This document shows positions 21,398-35,754 of a stretch of DNA of 64,000 nt, piece after piece. Source of the DNA: Diphasiastrum complanatum (lineage: Eukaryota; Streptophyta; Lycopodiopsida; Lycopodiales; Lycopodiaceae). The notes under the pieces were generated by a model that saw only the letters and a program-made list of their open reading frames with translations, was not told where the DNA came from and did no database searches. The position numbers and the translations under genes were made by a program. Where the stretch lies: the NCBI GenBank assembly GCA_029204225.1, contig CM055094.1, positions 11,083,153 to 11,147,152 on the forward strand, read 5' to 3'. Each line of letters begins with the position of its first letter. Position 1 is the stretch's first letter.

Positions 21398-23290
21398 TGT
21401 TGTCAATTTATCAACTACAATTTGCATTTATGTGTTGATTTAACTTCCTTTCTTGCATACTACTTGTTTTTCTATCAAAACCAAAGCCAATGCACACTTG
21501 CCAAAATTCAAATACATCTTTTCAAAAAACTAAAGAGAATGAATGAGAAAGGAAGAAAAAAACAGAGATTTGTGGATGAAAAATGAGAGAACAAAAAGAG
21601 ATGTAGGGAAGGAGAAAATGATCAGCACAGAGAGAAAGAGTCTCGCTTCATTTCTCTGAAATTATATCATATGAGAACCAACAGGACACATGGATGGTCA
21701 CTTCGCCTACAGCCAAATTTGACGATTCGTATATCCATAGATGGGACGATGGATATTGATTCGAAGATTCAAAACCCTGTGGAATATTTCCAGCAAAAAG
21801 AAATGAGATCAATTTGAATCAAAATTTCTATATCCTGTAGGCTGCACCTCTCAAAACTCAAACCATAAGTGGAAAATGGATGTCTTACTAAGAATCCTCC
21901 AAGCCATGGATCTTAACAATTTCAAAAGGGCGAGCAATGACAGTCCGCCACTTGTCTGGCTTGAAAAAACAATAAAAGTCATAGAAATGCAAAGTTTGTT
22001 TTTATACGTAATCAACGTCAAATTTTTTCTAGGCAATATCTTTTACTTGCAAAATTCACTCACTAAAAAGCTAATGTTGCATGTATTTAACAATAATAAC
22101 ATATGACGAGTGACTAAGGATGAATATGTCACCTAAGAGTAAATTAGCATAAGCAAAAAGTTTACTCTTTCATTGTGAAATGCCCACTTTTAAGATAAAC
22201 AGAAGAACTATTTCCTTATTCGACAGAACTCTGTGGACATCCAAACGAAATGTAAGATTTGAACTCAACAACAAAATAAGCAACAAAAAGGTATAGGTTT
22301 CTTCTTCATAATGGACATCCTAACTATGTCAAGCACAAAATAGGCCTTCAACATAAGTGTAGCTAGATATTGACTACCATGGGTAATGCAAACAAACATC
22401 ATGATCATATGCATAAATAAAAAGCATGAAATGACAAAACAAGGCTTCCAAGACGCGGTCCATAAAATAATATTGTCGTGATGACCATGGTTCAAGAATT
22501 AAATTTTATGCTCAGCATAGACGAAAGTCATCATAGCTTCCACAAGTGAAATTCACCATACAAGATTTAAAAGAAAATTTGGAAATCAAGTGTCTTACTG
22601 ATGATACAAAACAAGCAATGGGGAAGTGTTTGATTCACTTCAGCCAACACAGAAGTGCGTAACTACAAAGATTTGACAAGGGCATAGTCCTGTCAATAAC
22701 GAATACAATTGAAGTCAACATGATGTTTGCAGAATTATGAAGAACACGTTATTATTATGTCTGCAGTACCACCTGAACATGACAAAAAAGAAACTGAATC
22801 TTCAACACAATGGAGCCCACAAGCGTGCGACATTATCAGACCATCAATTCCACCATCCATAACATGACTAATGCTTTGACATTTCTACTCAGTACTCACA
22901 TCATCATCATCCAAGAGTAGGCGCAAGCCACTTGCATAAAAGATACGTCCACATATATGTACGAAGACCAACTTGTTGATTTTCAGGTGAAGCCTAGAAT
23001 CAGCCATGATGAAGGCTAGCAGTTAAAATGTCTCTACTCCGTCATAAAAACATCAGGGATATTGCATATCATTACTTCACCTTGCTTGAACAATAAAACT
23101 ACAGAACATTTGCCATTTTAAGAATAATACGCATAGCTTGTTATGAGAGTAAAGTTTTTTAAAAGCAATACCTGCTAAGCTAGATCAACCTTTTTAGTAC
23201 TGAATACTCAAAAAGATCACTAACAAGAAAAGGCAAGTATGCAGGAACCAAGCTGTCCTCTTAGTACATTAATAGCTGGAAATCTTTTGC
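21398..23290. other. Intergenic region downstream of the BIR-like gene
   Basis: The sequence is AT-rich with no recognisable gene, RNA or repeat. The last 170 bp before the BIR-like stop codon (about 23290-23500) is that gene's 3' region, as shown by similarity to the pseudogene's 3' flank. Confidence 0.5.
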
Positions 23291-23501
23291 TGTTGTGATG
23301 TATTTGAAAAGCTGGTTGATGAGAAGAGGGGCCGACTTTAAACTCCCAAAATGTATAAATAGGCAAATTGAACGAACTAGATACCAGTAGCAAGTTGCAT
23401 CCTCAGCACGCAAACTTGGACATCAGAAGCATGCTCCTGACAGAGCAAATCTTAAGACTATATAGGATAAGAGATTCCACCAAATAGATGGCTGCAGGCC
23501 A

Positions 23502-25340
23502 TCAGTTCCTCGAACCATTTTCCCTAGAAACAATCAGCTCATTTGCATCAATGTCAACTGTTTGAGACAAAATTGGTAGCTCCTCATCCTGATCTGTGAA
23601 ATGGTACTTTTCTCCAATCGCTCTCAAAAGCTGAAAGACTTCATACATGGATGGCCTTTCCTTTGGCTGCGAGAGAACACATGCACAACCTACTCGGAGA
23701 AATTGTACAAGCTCGTTGTCTAAACCCTCACTAGGTAAAGACTTGTCAATTGCTTCTTTGATATTCGCATTGCCGGACAGCATCCCAACCCACTTAACTA
23801 ATGTTCCCTTGAAATCTCCTTCCACATTTATATCCACAGGCTTCTGGCCTGTCACAAGCTCAAGAAGAACCACTCCAAAGCTGTAAACATCCCCTTTGAC
23901 AGTAGCCACCAGTGTTCGAGCATACTCAGGGGCAACATAACCCACATCTCCGAAATCTCCATTAACAAATGTGCTTATGTGAGTGTCAACTGGATTCATG
24001 AGTCGGGCTAGACCAAAATCTGTGATCCTGGCATCAAAATCCTCACCAAGAAGAATGCTATTGGAACTTATATTGCGGTGGATGATGCAAGGATTGCAGC
24101 TATGATGGAGCCAAGCAAGACCTCTGGCTGCCCCAATGCCAATCTTCAGCCTGGCTGGCCAATCAAGCTTTTCAGTTTCACCTGATTCATGTAGTCGATT
24201 CTGAAGAGAACCATTTATCATATGTTTGTAAACCAACAGGCGCTCAGCACCTGCAACACAGTACCCAAGTAGAGGCACCAAATTACGATGGCGTACTTTT
24301 CCAAGAGTCTCCATCTCAGCTCTAAACTGACGATCACTATGAGGGGAAGGCCTTAATCTTTTGATAGCTAAGACAGAGCCATCTCGAAGGGTGGCTTTGT
24401 AAAAAACACCAGTTTGCCCAATGCTGATTAGGTTGTCTCTGGAGAAATTGTTGGTGGCTGCCATGAGATCTGAAAGTTTGATTTTCACAAGTGGTTGCTC
24501 AAACATGGAGACAGCAATAGTACGCGGAGCTTTTATCTTTCTAACCCAGGTATTTTCATCACTTCTAACAAGTGCCTTGCCTCGTTTCTTTTTAAAGACA
24601 ATGAACCAAATGCAGCAAACTGCAACAGCCACTGCAGCAAGAACACCAGCTACAACTACACCAACAATTACTCCAGTACTAGTACCTGATTTTGAAGATT
24701 TGCACGCATTTGAAAGGGGGATGCCACATAGACCTGGATTCCCCTGAAATGCCTGCGCAGGGATTTTTGCAAAAGTATACGGAATCAGGCCAGTCAGTCG
24801 GTTGGAAGAAAAATCAACGTCTTTCAAGCGATCCAGGATCCCAATCTGGCCTGGAATTGGACCTGTCAACTCATTTTTCTGCAGTTTGAGAGAGTTCAAG
24901 TAAGTGCAGTTGCCAAGGCTAGTTGGAATCTGCCCTCCAAGATGATTAAAAGAAAGATCGAGCTTCACCAGGTAGGGTAGCATAGTGCCTATCTTTTCAG
25001 GGATTGGGCCAGTAAAAGCATTTGAAGAAAGATCCAAAGACGTAAGGCTGGTGCAATTTTCCAGTCCCTGCGGAAAGGTTCCTCCCAGCCCCATCCCTGG
25101 AAGCAATAAACTGTACACACTAATCTGGGATGGATGAAGGCATTGAACACCATAGTACTGCTGGCATATAATATCACTGGTTAGATTAGTGAACGTCCAG
25201 CTTGAAAGATAATTGTTGGGATCGATAACTGTTTTCTTGAATTGTTCAAGACAACTGACATCAGTCGTTTGAGTGTTGACTTGCTGATGCAAATGTAAAA
25301 CAATAAGCACGGAAATAATCACCAACCCACTGGATGCCAT
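23502..25340 (-). CDS. BIR-type LRR receptor-like pseudokinase
   Basis: The intact 612-codon intronless frame has the order and length of the BIR family (BAK1-interacting receptor-like kinases, including Arabidopsis At1g27190-type proteins). Signal peptide is about 1-23. An LRR N-cap with C30, C59 and C67 is followed by about four to five LRRs (85-190; LTSLDLSSNAFTGPIP, LKLQKNELTGPIP) and the pair C205/C213. The membrane segment is about 223-249. The kinase-like domain is about 300-590. ATP-site features are weak: the glycine loop reads SIGQTGVFYK, K327 and E342 are present, the catalytic loop is HRN (421-423) in place of HRD, and DFG (441-443) is kept. The protein is therefore probably catalytically inactive. 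Known BIR proteins sit in the plasma membrane and hold the co-receptor BAK1 away from immune receptors; the same role here is inference. The start ATG is supported by the signal peptide. Confidence 0.93.
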   Translation of the reverse strand: MASSGLVIISVLIVLHLHQQVNTQTTDVSCLEQFKKTVIDPNNYLSSWTFTNLTSDIICQQYYGVQCLHPSQISVYSLLLPGMGLGGTFPQGLENCTSLTSLDLSSNAFTGPIPEKIGTMLPYLVKLDLSFNHLGGQIPTSLGNCTYLNSLKLQKNELTGPIPGQIGILDRLKDVDFSSNRLTGLIPYTFAKIPAQAFQGNPGLCGIPLSNACKSSKSGTSTGVIVGVVVAGVLAAVAVAVCCIWFIVFKKKRGKALVRSDENTWVRKIKAPRTIAVSMFEQPLVKIKLSDLMAATNNFSRDNLISIGQTGVFYKATLRDGSVLAIKRLRPSPHSDRQFRAEMETLGKVRHRNLVPLLGYCVAGAERLLVYKHMINGSLQNRLHESGETEKLDWPARLKIGIGAARGLAWLHHSCNPCIIHRNISSNSILLGEDFDARITDFGLARLMNPVDTHISTFVNGDFGDVGYVAPEYARTLVATVKGDVYSFGVVLLELVTGQKPVDINVEGDFKGTLVKWVGMLSGNANIKEAIDKSLPSEGLDNELVQFLRVGCACVLSQPKERPSMYEVFQLLRAIGEKYHFTDQDEELPILSQTVDIDANELIVSRENGSRN

Positions 25341-26556
25341 ATCTGCCTAATGTTTCTGTCTGTCTCTGTTTGTTTCCTAACGCATATCAAGCTGTAACAA
25401 GTCTTTTTCTAAGAATAGTGATCCTAAGGCAGCCATTGGCTGAACCATCCATCTTACCCGTATCTTTCCAGGGAATAAGAGCTAATGCATGCTCACTTTC
25501 AAAAGTAAAAATAGAGGAAAAATAAGAGAAGTGGCCCACTGAGATCCTAGCATCAATCTGGCATGGTCTCCTCATCTGCAAGATCCAAACAATATTTCAG
25601 CAGAAGTTGGAGATTATTACTTCTCTCTCTTTTTTAGAACTATGCTCAACAAGAAAAAAGAGGTCACAATAACCAAAAAAACACGTCTTTTTGTCTTTAC
25701 CGACTGCTCCAAAGCTTAGAAAGGAAAGAAAAGCTCAGAATAAGAAAGCATTTAAACAAAAACGATGGAAACAGCGAAAAAATCCCAATAATAAGCAAGT
25801 GGCAAGAACACAAAGTGCTTTTCTGGTCTGCAACCTCGCTCGACAAAGTTACAGTAATCTTTTCTAAGTCACAAAGTTACATACTAGATCGTAACCACGG
25901 AAAGCAGAACAAAGGCTAGAAATTAGACTTTCAGCTCCTACGACTTGAGATCAAAAGCTAGGAAATAACTTTCAAATCCGATGCCCGAGGGCCGAGAAGC
26001 TCCTAGACATGAAAGCGTAAGATCATGCAGCAGAAAGAAAGATCTGCTCATACAAGCAAGCTAGGAGCTTTCCAAACCTTATCCTGTTTGCATTTTCAAG
26101 CCGCACGAATGTTTGCACTTCATCTTTCTTGCCGCTAACGCCCTTCTGCCGTCTGCACATGCCAAGGTTCCTCAGGCAACCAAAGAGCTAAACAACCAGG
26201 TAAACCCGGCTCTCATCTTTGCGGTTTATATCCAGAGCTCCAGCCCAAACGAACAAAACACCACTGCTGCAAAGCAACAAGCTGGGTTGCTAAAGGTACA
26301 TGCGAGCTACTGCACAACATGCCAGAGTCTTCAAAGGCTCCAGCACAAGCCAGTTCGACGCTGTAACCTGCCCGCTCCCTCCATATCCCACTCCATTCCC
26401 CTTCCTCTCGCCATCTCTATCTCTATATCTCTCTCTCTCTCTCCGTCTCTCTCATCCGTTGCTTCCCGTTGCTTTCGTTCTCCTTTTTTTTATTTGGACA
26501 AGACTATTCTCCTCCAAACAATGCTTGCCCTAACCCTAGACGACATCTTGCCCTAG
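25341..26556 (-). promoter_or_regulatory. Upstream region of the BIR-like gene with GA-rich tract
   Basis: No convincing gene lies here. On the minus strand a GA repeat is present at about 26427-26443 with flanking GA-rich DNA, as is common in plant promoters and 5' leaders bound by GAGA-type (BPC) factors. A splice-acceptor-like TCTTGCAG at about 25570-25577 on the minus strand could close a 5'-leader intron. A possible TATA (GATATAAAC) occurs near 26228. The real start site cannot be fixed. Confidence 0.35.
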
Positions 26557-29258
<2,702 letters not shown>

Positions 29259-29274
29259 TGGTATCAGAGCAAGG
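29259..29274 (+). other. Primer binding site
   Basis: TGGTATCAGAGCAAGG is the initiator tRNA-Met type site used by chromoviruses. It sits at the inner edge of the 5' LTR. Confidence 0.85.
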
Positions 29275-29951
29275 CTTACAAGTTTGGAGAGGTGATGCTT
29301 TTCATTGGAGCTTGGTGGTAATCAACTAGTATTATCATCCAAGGAAAGGAGCAAGGTTGCTAGTTGGTGGATCTTCCCAATTTCAATATGCATTATCCAT
29401 ATCTCTCTCAGATTCATTGTGGTTTATGGATAATTGTGCTAGGAAATCAATTTTGGTTGTCTTTTTGGAGTTTTAGCATGTGTAGCTCAAAACTAGTTAT
29501 GGATCTGAAATTTCCAGCAAGTTAATTCACTTTGAAGTAGTTGCAATTCAGGTTTCATGTTGGATCTTCCCATGTATTTGAATTCTAGGCTCTTTTGTGG
29601 CCAAATTTTGGCTTGTATTCCATGATTTTGGCACAAAATGGAACGTAGAATTGAACATCCAGCAAGTTCAGATCAATTGGTTGGTTATAACTCCGTATAT
29701 AGGATTGCATGTGGATTAGGACAATGTTCTTGCCATTAAATTTCATTATGTCATGGTGAAAAACCTAGAAAGGGCCAAAATTCATGATTTTTGCTTGTTT
29801 TTTCATGGATTGGATGGTAGGAGATTGTTGAACATCAATTGAAGCTGGGAAAAGATGAATCATAGTCTTTTGAAGCTGTCATAAAAGTTAGAGCCAATAA
29901 TTCCAGCAATTGGGTTTGTAGCAACTCAAAAATTGACCAATTTTGGTGAAA

Positions 29952-29987
29952 TTTTTTTTTTTTTTTTTGGGGGGGGGGGGGGGGGGG
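29952..29987. repeat. Poly(T)-poly(G) run in the leader
   Basis: About 17 T are followed by about 19 G. It may be genuine slippage or a sequencing/assembly artefact. The surrounding 29275-31036 is non-coding leader of the gypsy element. Confidence 0.9.
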
Positions 29988-31036
29988 TGGATTTCTCTAA
30001 ATCCATAAGGGGATCATTCTGGATTTTTTACAACATGATTTGTATTCCTTTTTGCCTTCCCAGCAAGCTATCAAATCTGTAAATTGATGGGTAGAGGCTT
30101 ATGTTTCAATTCCATCAAGTTTGTAGCAATTTTGACTTCTAGAAATCAAGAATTCATGGTTCTCAGCCCATACTGCTTCATAGGATCTGTATGAGGCTTC
30201 ATGGAACTCTTTGAGACCATTTAAGACTATTTGGATCATCACTTTTAGGCTTGGTTGAGTGTTTGCAAATTTTTAGGTTGTTTGGGCTTGAAAAAGTGCG
30301 CCCTTCTACAGGTTTTTTGGCTATTCTGAACTCGAATGGATGACTTGGCAAGTGTCTTGTTCACTAGTTCTCCATCTGTATTGAGCTTTACAGCACCCAA
30401 TTTGGTGTCCTGTAGCCAAAGATATGATCATTTGAAGTTTTGCAATTTTGTGAGCAAAATTGGTAGAATTTCGAATTGTTCTGATTGCATGCAAGTCAAT
30501 TTCCTATTTTGAGGTATTGTGCTTGCATGGAATGTCTGCATGTTGATTCTCAGAGTGATTCTGACATGCATGAGAAGTTTAGATCTGTTTTGAGTGGTTA
30601 TACGCATGTACTCTGACTGATAGATACAAAACTAGGTTTTATAGCTGACAATTTCTGTAGAACTTGATTTTATGTAAAATTCCGTAATTGTGAAAAATCA
30701 GTTTAATGTCGCATATCTTGCATGCCTGGTGGACATTGATGTAGTAAAATTAAGAATCAAACAGCGGATTGAATTTTTTATTTCGGTTGCTTACTAACTG
30801 ATAGTGGTTTTTTACGATTTTTTAGAAAACGTAAAATTTTAAAAAATAATTAAAAATGCGAAAACTCAAAATTTTTAGTTTTTTTCAGTTTCTTGGAATA
30901 TCTATGAAATTAACTAAAAATAGTGATTTGACCATGTTGGAGTCAATTTCAGTCAGTTTTTTTGGTCAACTATGCTTCACTATGAGTTAATCAAATATTA
31001 ACTAAATTTAGTAATTTCCAAGATAGATATATCGAG

Positions 31037-31642
31037 ATGGCCGAAGAAATTTCAAATCAAGCTGTGAATACAGGTGCACTATCTTATATGGTGATTTGTC
31101 AACAATTGAGTACGGCACTCAATGATATGAATAATCATAATCAGATGAGAGATCAGCAAATGGAGGTTCTGTTGAATCAAGTCAAATTGATGTCTTCTAC
31201 CAATCTCAGTTTTCAACCAGAGGTTTATGCGAGGGAGAAGAAGGAAAAGAAACCTGAAGTCGTCGAGGACTGGTTGGCCAAGTGGAGTAGTTACTTCAAT
31301 TTGCACGATGTTCCTGATGAGAAGAAAATTGAAAGTGTTGTGTTGTTCTTACGCGGCAAAGAGTCATCATGGTGGTGAGATTTACCGGTGAAGCCAACTA
31401 CTTGGGATGCGTTTGCGGAAGTTTTCAAGAAAGCTTTTGTAGCTGCTGATGACATTGACTACTACTTGAAGTTCGTGAACTGCAGGATGGGTACAAAGAG
31501 TTTAGACTCTTATATCCAGAAATTCATGGACCTATGGAATAAGATTCCATCATTCAATGCGAAGTTGGCACTTTGGCGGTTTTTCCTAGGTTTGCTTGTC
31601 GACTATCAGAACGAATGCAGGCGAAATGTGCTTCAAACTTGA
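31037..31642 (+). pseudogene. Gypsy gag (capsid), one in-frame stop
   Basis: MAEEISNQAVNTGALSYM begins the frame. A leader helix and a capsid with EDWLAKWSSYFNLHDVPDEK and VVLFLRGKESSWW follow. An in-frame TGA at 31376-31378 is followed in the same frame by LPVKPTTWDAFAEVFKKAF and SLDSYIQKFMDLWNKIPSF. This is the Retrotrans_gag pattern. The stop at 31640-31642 is followed by a frame change into the nucleocapsid part. The protein would form the particle shell but cannot be made whole here. Confidence 0.8.
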
Positions 31643-32464
31643 ACCTCGAAGATGCGTTTCGGATTGCGAAAGCATATGATTCCACATTGGTGGCATCCAG
31701 GAAGCAGTTTGCGCAAATTCCAACCACTTTGAAAACCAAGAAGGGTAAGAAGCGCGGTCTAGACCAAGTAAAATATTTTGATAAATTAGACAAGCAGCAT
31801 CAGAACCCAAGAAGCCGAAGAGAAAGAGATTTAAGAAATCTATGTCCCAGGAAAAGGCTAAGAAAGAGAACTTATGTTTCATCTGTAAGAAGTTTGGACA
31901 TATGATAAAATTTTGTCCAGATAAGAAGAAAGTGTCTGCTCACATGATTGAAATCCCAAGAGGCAATGGTAAGACTTTGGAAATTAACCTGACTGATTGT
32001 GAGTGTGAATGTTCTTTTAGTACTACTTCTTTCTTGCCTAATGGACTTTTTCGTTTAATTGACACAGTTAAAGATCAAGAAGTGAGTATTTTATTGAACA
32101 GTGGTTCTCAACTCATAATTTTATTAATTCTCGTCTTGTGCAGAAACTCGGCTTGGAAACTGAAGCCAGTAATCATAGATATAAAATTTATCTAGCTTCA
32201 GAAGCAAAGTTGGAGACTTGGAACGTAAAAGTCCTGAAGCTCCCAGTTTTGATGCAAGGACACACAAAATTCGTTAATTTTCATGTTTTAGACTTAGGCC
32301 GTACTGATTTAATCTTAGGATTTAGTAAATCGCCTTCTATGTTAATTGATTTTGAGAAGCATGTTCTCACTTTCAAGGAGGGTGATATGGTAGTTACATT
32401 ATTTGGCAATAATTTTGTACGTCCGTTGGATCAAATTTCTACAATTAATGAAATGGAAACATAG
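31573..32464 (+). pseudogene. Gypsy nucleocapsid and protease region
   Basis: Three overlapping frames carry the end of gag (KCASNLNLEDAFRIAKAYDS), one zinc knuckle CFICKKFGHMIKFC (about 31872-31913), and a retropepsin-like stretch. In the protease the active-site triad reads LLNSGSQ in place of DSG, so the catalytic Asp is lost, and a frame change follows directly. The part FHVLDLGRTDLILGFSKSPS resembles the second half of gypsy proteases (usual DILGMDWL). Confidence 0.7.
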
Positions 32465-34795
32465 GATTATTTTGAGTATGAAGTTTTTTCAATATGTGTT
32501 ATTCCAGTTGTGGATGTTCCTGTATTGAATCTAAATGGTTGTGAATTCTCAGCAATTCTTGACTCTGTAAATTTAGATCATGAACAAGCAGTGAAAGAAT
32601 AGATCATAAATGAATGTAGGGATGTTTTTCCATCTGAATTACCTCATGTTTTTCCACCATCTAGGTCAGTAGACCACAGGATTGAGTTAATTCCAGGAAG
32701 TCAATCTGTCTCTAGACAACCTTATAGGTTCTCTCAGAAAGAGGAGACAGAGATTTCAAATCAAATAGAAAACTATCTGAGGATGGGACATATACAACCT
32801 AGTATATCACCATGGGGCGCTCCTGATCGAGTCTTAAAGCGAAGAAAGATGGAGGTTTCCGGATGTGTGTGGATTACAAGGGTCTTAATAAAGTGACTAT
32901 CAAAAATAAATATCCACTACCTGGGATGGATGACCTTGTAGATCGCTTGGGTGGAGCTCGGTATTTCACCAAAATAGATCTCAGGATAAGGTACCATCAA
33001 ATAAGAATTAAGTCGGAAGATGTCCAAAAGACAGGATTTTGTTCTAGATTTGGTCATTATGAATTTTTAGTGTTTCCATTTGGATTAACAAATGCTCCAG
33101 CAACGTTCCAGCAAATGATGAACGATTTATTTCGTCCATATTTGGGGAAGTTTGTGGTTGTATTCTTAGACGACATTCTCGTTTACAGTAAATCCTTGGT
33201 GGAACAGGTAGAACACTTAAAAATCGTCTTGATGAAACTGAGCTACTCTACGCTAAAGAATCCAAGTGTGAACTCTTTAAGCAAGAGTTGCTTTATCTCG
33301 GTCATAAGATCATAGTAAATGGGATCAAGATTGACGAGGATAAAATCAAGATTGTGATTGAGTGGCCAATTTCAGGAACTGTGAGGCAGGTAAAGTCATT
33401 TTTAGGTTTTACACTTTTCTTCAAGAGATTTATTGAGGATTATGCTAAGTTAGCAGCACCACTTAATAATCTGACAAAAGGGTTTGTTAATAAAAAGAAA
33501 AAGAGGAATCACCCTAGTCTGCCTGTTGTTTGGAACGAAGAATTAAATCAATGTTTTGAGAAACTTATTACAATGATTGTTTCAGCTCCCGTGTTACAAA
33601 TTGCAAATCTAGATTTACCTTACGTTGTGAGAACGGACACAAGTGATGTTGCAGTTGGAGCGGTTCTATTACAAATGGATAGGCCACTAGCGTTTGAGAG
33701 CAAAAAATTCACTGGTCCTCAGTTGCGTTATACTACGCAGGAAAAGGAATTGTTTGTTGTAATCCATGCACTTAAAACCTGGAGACACTACTTGTATGGT
33801 AGTAAGTTTGTAGTGTATACGGATCACCAGCCTCTTAAGTATTTTTGTAACCAACATGATCTTTGACGGAGAAAAGCTCGATGGGCTGAATTGATGCAAG
33901 ATTTTGATCATAAAACTCGATACATAAGAGGTAGCTCTAATCAAGTTGCAGATGCTCTTAGTCGGATCGGTGAGTCATATGTTGTTAAATACAAACCCTG
34001 TCAACTAGCAAAGGTTGAACGCCATAAGGCTGGTGGTTTGTTGCATCCGTTAGATATCCCATATAAGAAATGGAAAAGCATATTTATGGATTTTGTACTT
34101 GGACTTCCAAAGACCCAACGACAAAATGATTCTATTTGGGTTGTAGTGGATCGGTTAACTAGATTAGCTACATTCATACCAGTCAAGTCAACTATAAAGG
34201 CTTCTGAATTAGCCCATATTTTTGTTGAAATATTCTTTCGGTTGTATGGTCTGCCCTGTGACATTGTTAGTGATAGAGATCCTAGGTTCACAGGTCACTT
34301 TTGGTCAGCAGTATTCAATAAACTGGAAACTTCTTTGAGTTTAAGTTCTTCTGATCATCCTGAATCAGATGGCCAGACAGAAAGGACTAATCAAACTATG
34401 GAAGATATTTTTAGAACATACATTTCTCACAGGCAATCTCATTGGGAAGATTATCACCCACTGGTTGAGTTTGCATATAATAGTAGAAAACATTCTGCTA
34501 CAGGTTACAGTTCTTTTATGCTTATGTACGGCGTTCAACCTAGATCTCCAGTAAATGTTGAGATGAAGTCTGTTAAGATCCAGAAGGTTGCTGATTTTTT
34601 GCATGATATGCAAGAAATGTTGCAAGTGGCTAAGGATAGTATTCGAAGTGCTCAAGATAGAGCTAAACACTATACCGATCTTAAGAGATCTCCAAGAGAT
34701 TTTAAAGTTGATGATTGGGTATATCTTAGGATTCCAAAAGATTCTAAGACGTTACGTACAGGGAAGCATTATAAGCTGACTACCCGTTATTGTTG
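32465..34795 (+). pseudogene. Gypsy RT, RNase H and integrase, broken
   Basis: RT is present with [33 protein letters not shown] and the active-site motif FLDDILVYS (about 33162-33188). RNase H follows with VVRTDTSDVAVGAVLLQ and YTDHQPLKYF. A TGA near 33865 separates DFDHKTRYIRGSSNQVADAL. Directly after ADALSRIG the sequence jumps to KYKPCQLAK, so the rest of the RNase H-integrase link and the zinc-binding HHCC domain are deleted. The integrase core keeps its three acids: FMDFVLG, VSDRDPRFTG and DGQTERTNQT. Frame changes at about 32840 and 33280 disrupt RT. Confidence 0.88.
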
Positions 34796-35117
34796 ACCTT
34801 TCAAGATTGTTCGTAGAATTGGTTCTTTGGCGTATGAACTCGATCTTCAAGGAAAATCGACTGCACACCCAGTATTTCATGTAAGTCGTTTGAAACTAAG
34901 TTTACATGATGGTGATACAATTGGATCAAATGAGAATTTATCCCATTTGGAAGATTTATTGCTTATTGTACCTTTGGAACCTAAGAAAGTGCTCAGAACC
35001 CAAGATAAACAATTGAGAAATCGTTCTATCTTTGAGTACTTAATTCGGTGGAAGGATGATGATTCGTGGGAGAGAGTTGAAAGCATAAAGAAGAATTTCT
35101 CGAAATTTAGTTTCTAA
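34796..35117 (+). pseudogene. Gypsy integrase tail with chromodomain-like end
   Basis: After a TGA at 34794-34796 the frame goes on with GSLAYELDLQGKSTAHPVFH and ends FEYLIRWKDDDSWERVESIK. The YLIRWK...SWE pattern is that of a short chromodomain, which in chromoviruses steers integration to marked chromatin. The stop is at 35115-35117, 29 bp before the LTR. Confidence 0.75.
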
Positions 35118-35145
35118 GGATAGAAACAGTTCAAGGAGGGAAGAA

Positions 35146-35655
35146 TGTTATGTCCATGACCCTTACATAGGATACAGTATACTCCTAGTCTTGGATACAC
35201 ACTGTACTCAAATGAAACAAGCTGTTAGTAATGCCACGTCATACTGGACGTGACCTGAGAGTAACTAAGATCCTTGTGAGGCCCAGAACACGGTAAATGA
35301 AGTTTAGACAAGCTATGAGACAGTGTATGCATGTGTAGACTTATCAATAGCAAATCTATGAATAGTTGGTCCATGCTTAGGACTCTATTCTAGGTGAATC
35401 TATGTATAGGAAAATTAGGGCTATGCATGGCTATGTGCCTAGGATGCTTTTGGCTCTATATATTGGGTCCAACCTCGTCCTACTCCTCATTATAGTTGTG
35501 GATTCATTGCCAGGCTCTCACTCTACATTCATGCTTCTTGTTCCTTGGCTTAGGGGTGAAGCTTCTAGAGTCTGATTGGATGCTTCTACTTGGTTGGGTG
35601 GTTTCTCCATAGTGTGTTATCCATTGTTCTTATGATTTATAAGCAGCATCTAAGG

Positions 35656-35657
<2 letters not shown>
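35146..35657 (+). repeat. 3' LTR of the gypsy chromovirus
   Basis: It starts TGTTATGTCC after the polypurine tract CAAGGAGGGAAGAA. It matches the 5' LTR to TAAGGAGCT and then passes straight into CT repeats. Confidence 0.9.

Positions 35658-35750
<93 letters not shown>
35658..35750. repeat. (CT)n microsatellite, about 46 units
   Basis: About 93 bp of pure CT directly follows the 3' LTR. With 28579-28739 it flanks the gypsy element. Confidence 0.97.

Positions 35751-35754
<4 letters not shown>

Noticed and set aside
23647-25177. Plus-strand and alternate-frame ORFs over the BIR-like gene
   Set aside because: Shadows of the conserved 612-codon gene.
26113-26556. Plus-strand 147-codon frame upstream of the BIR-like gene
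   Set aside because: Composition follows the CT-rich tract and no domain is visible; more likely promoter or leader DNA.
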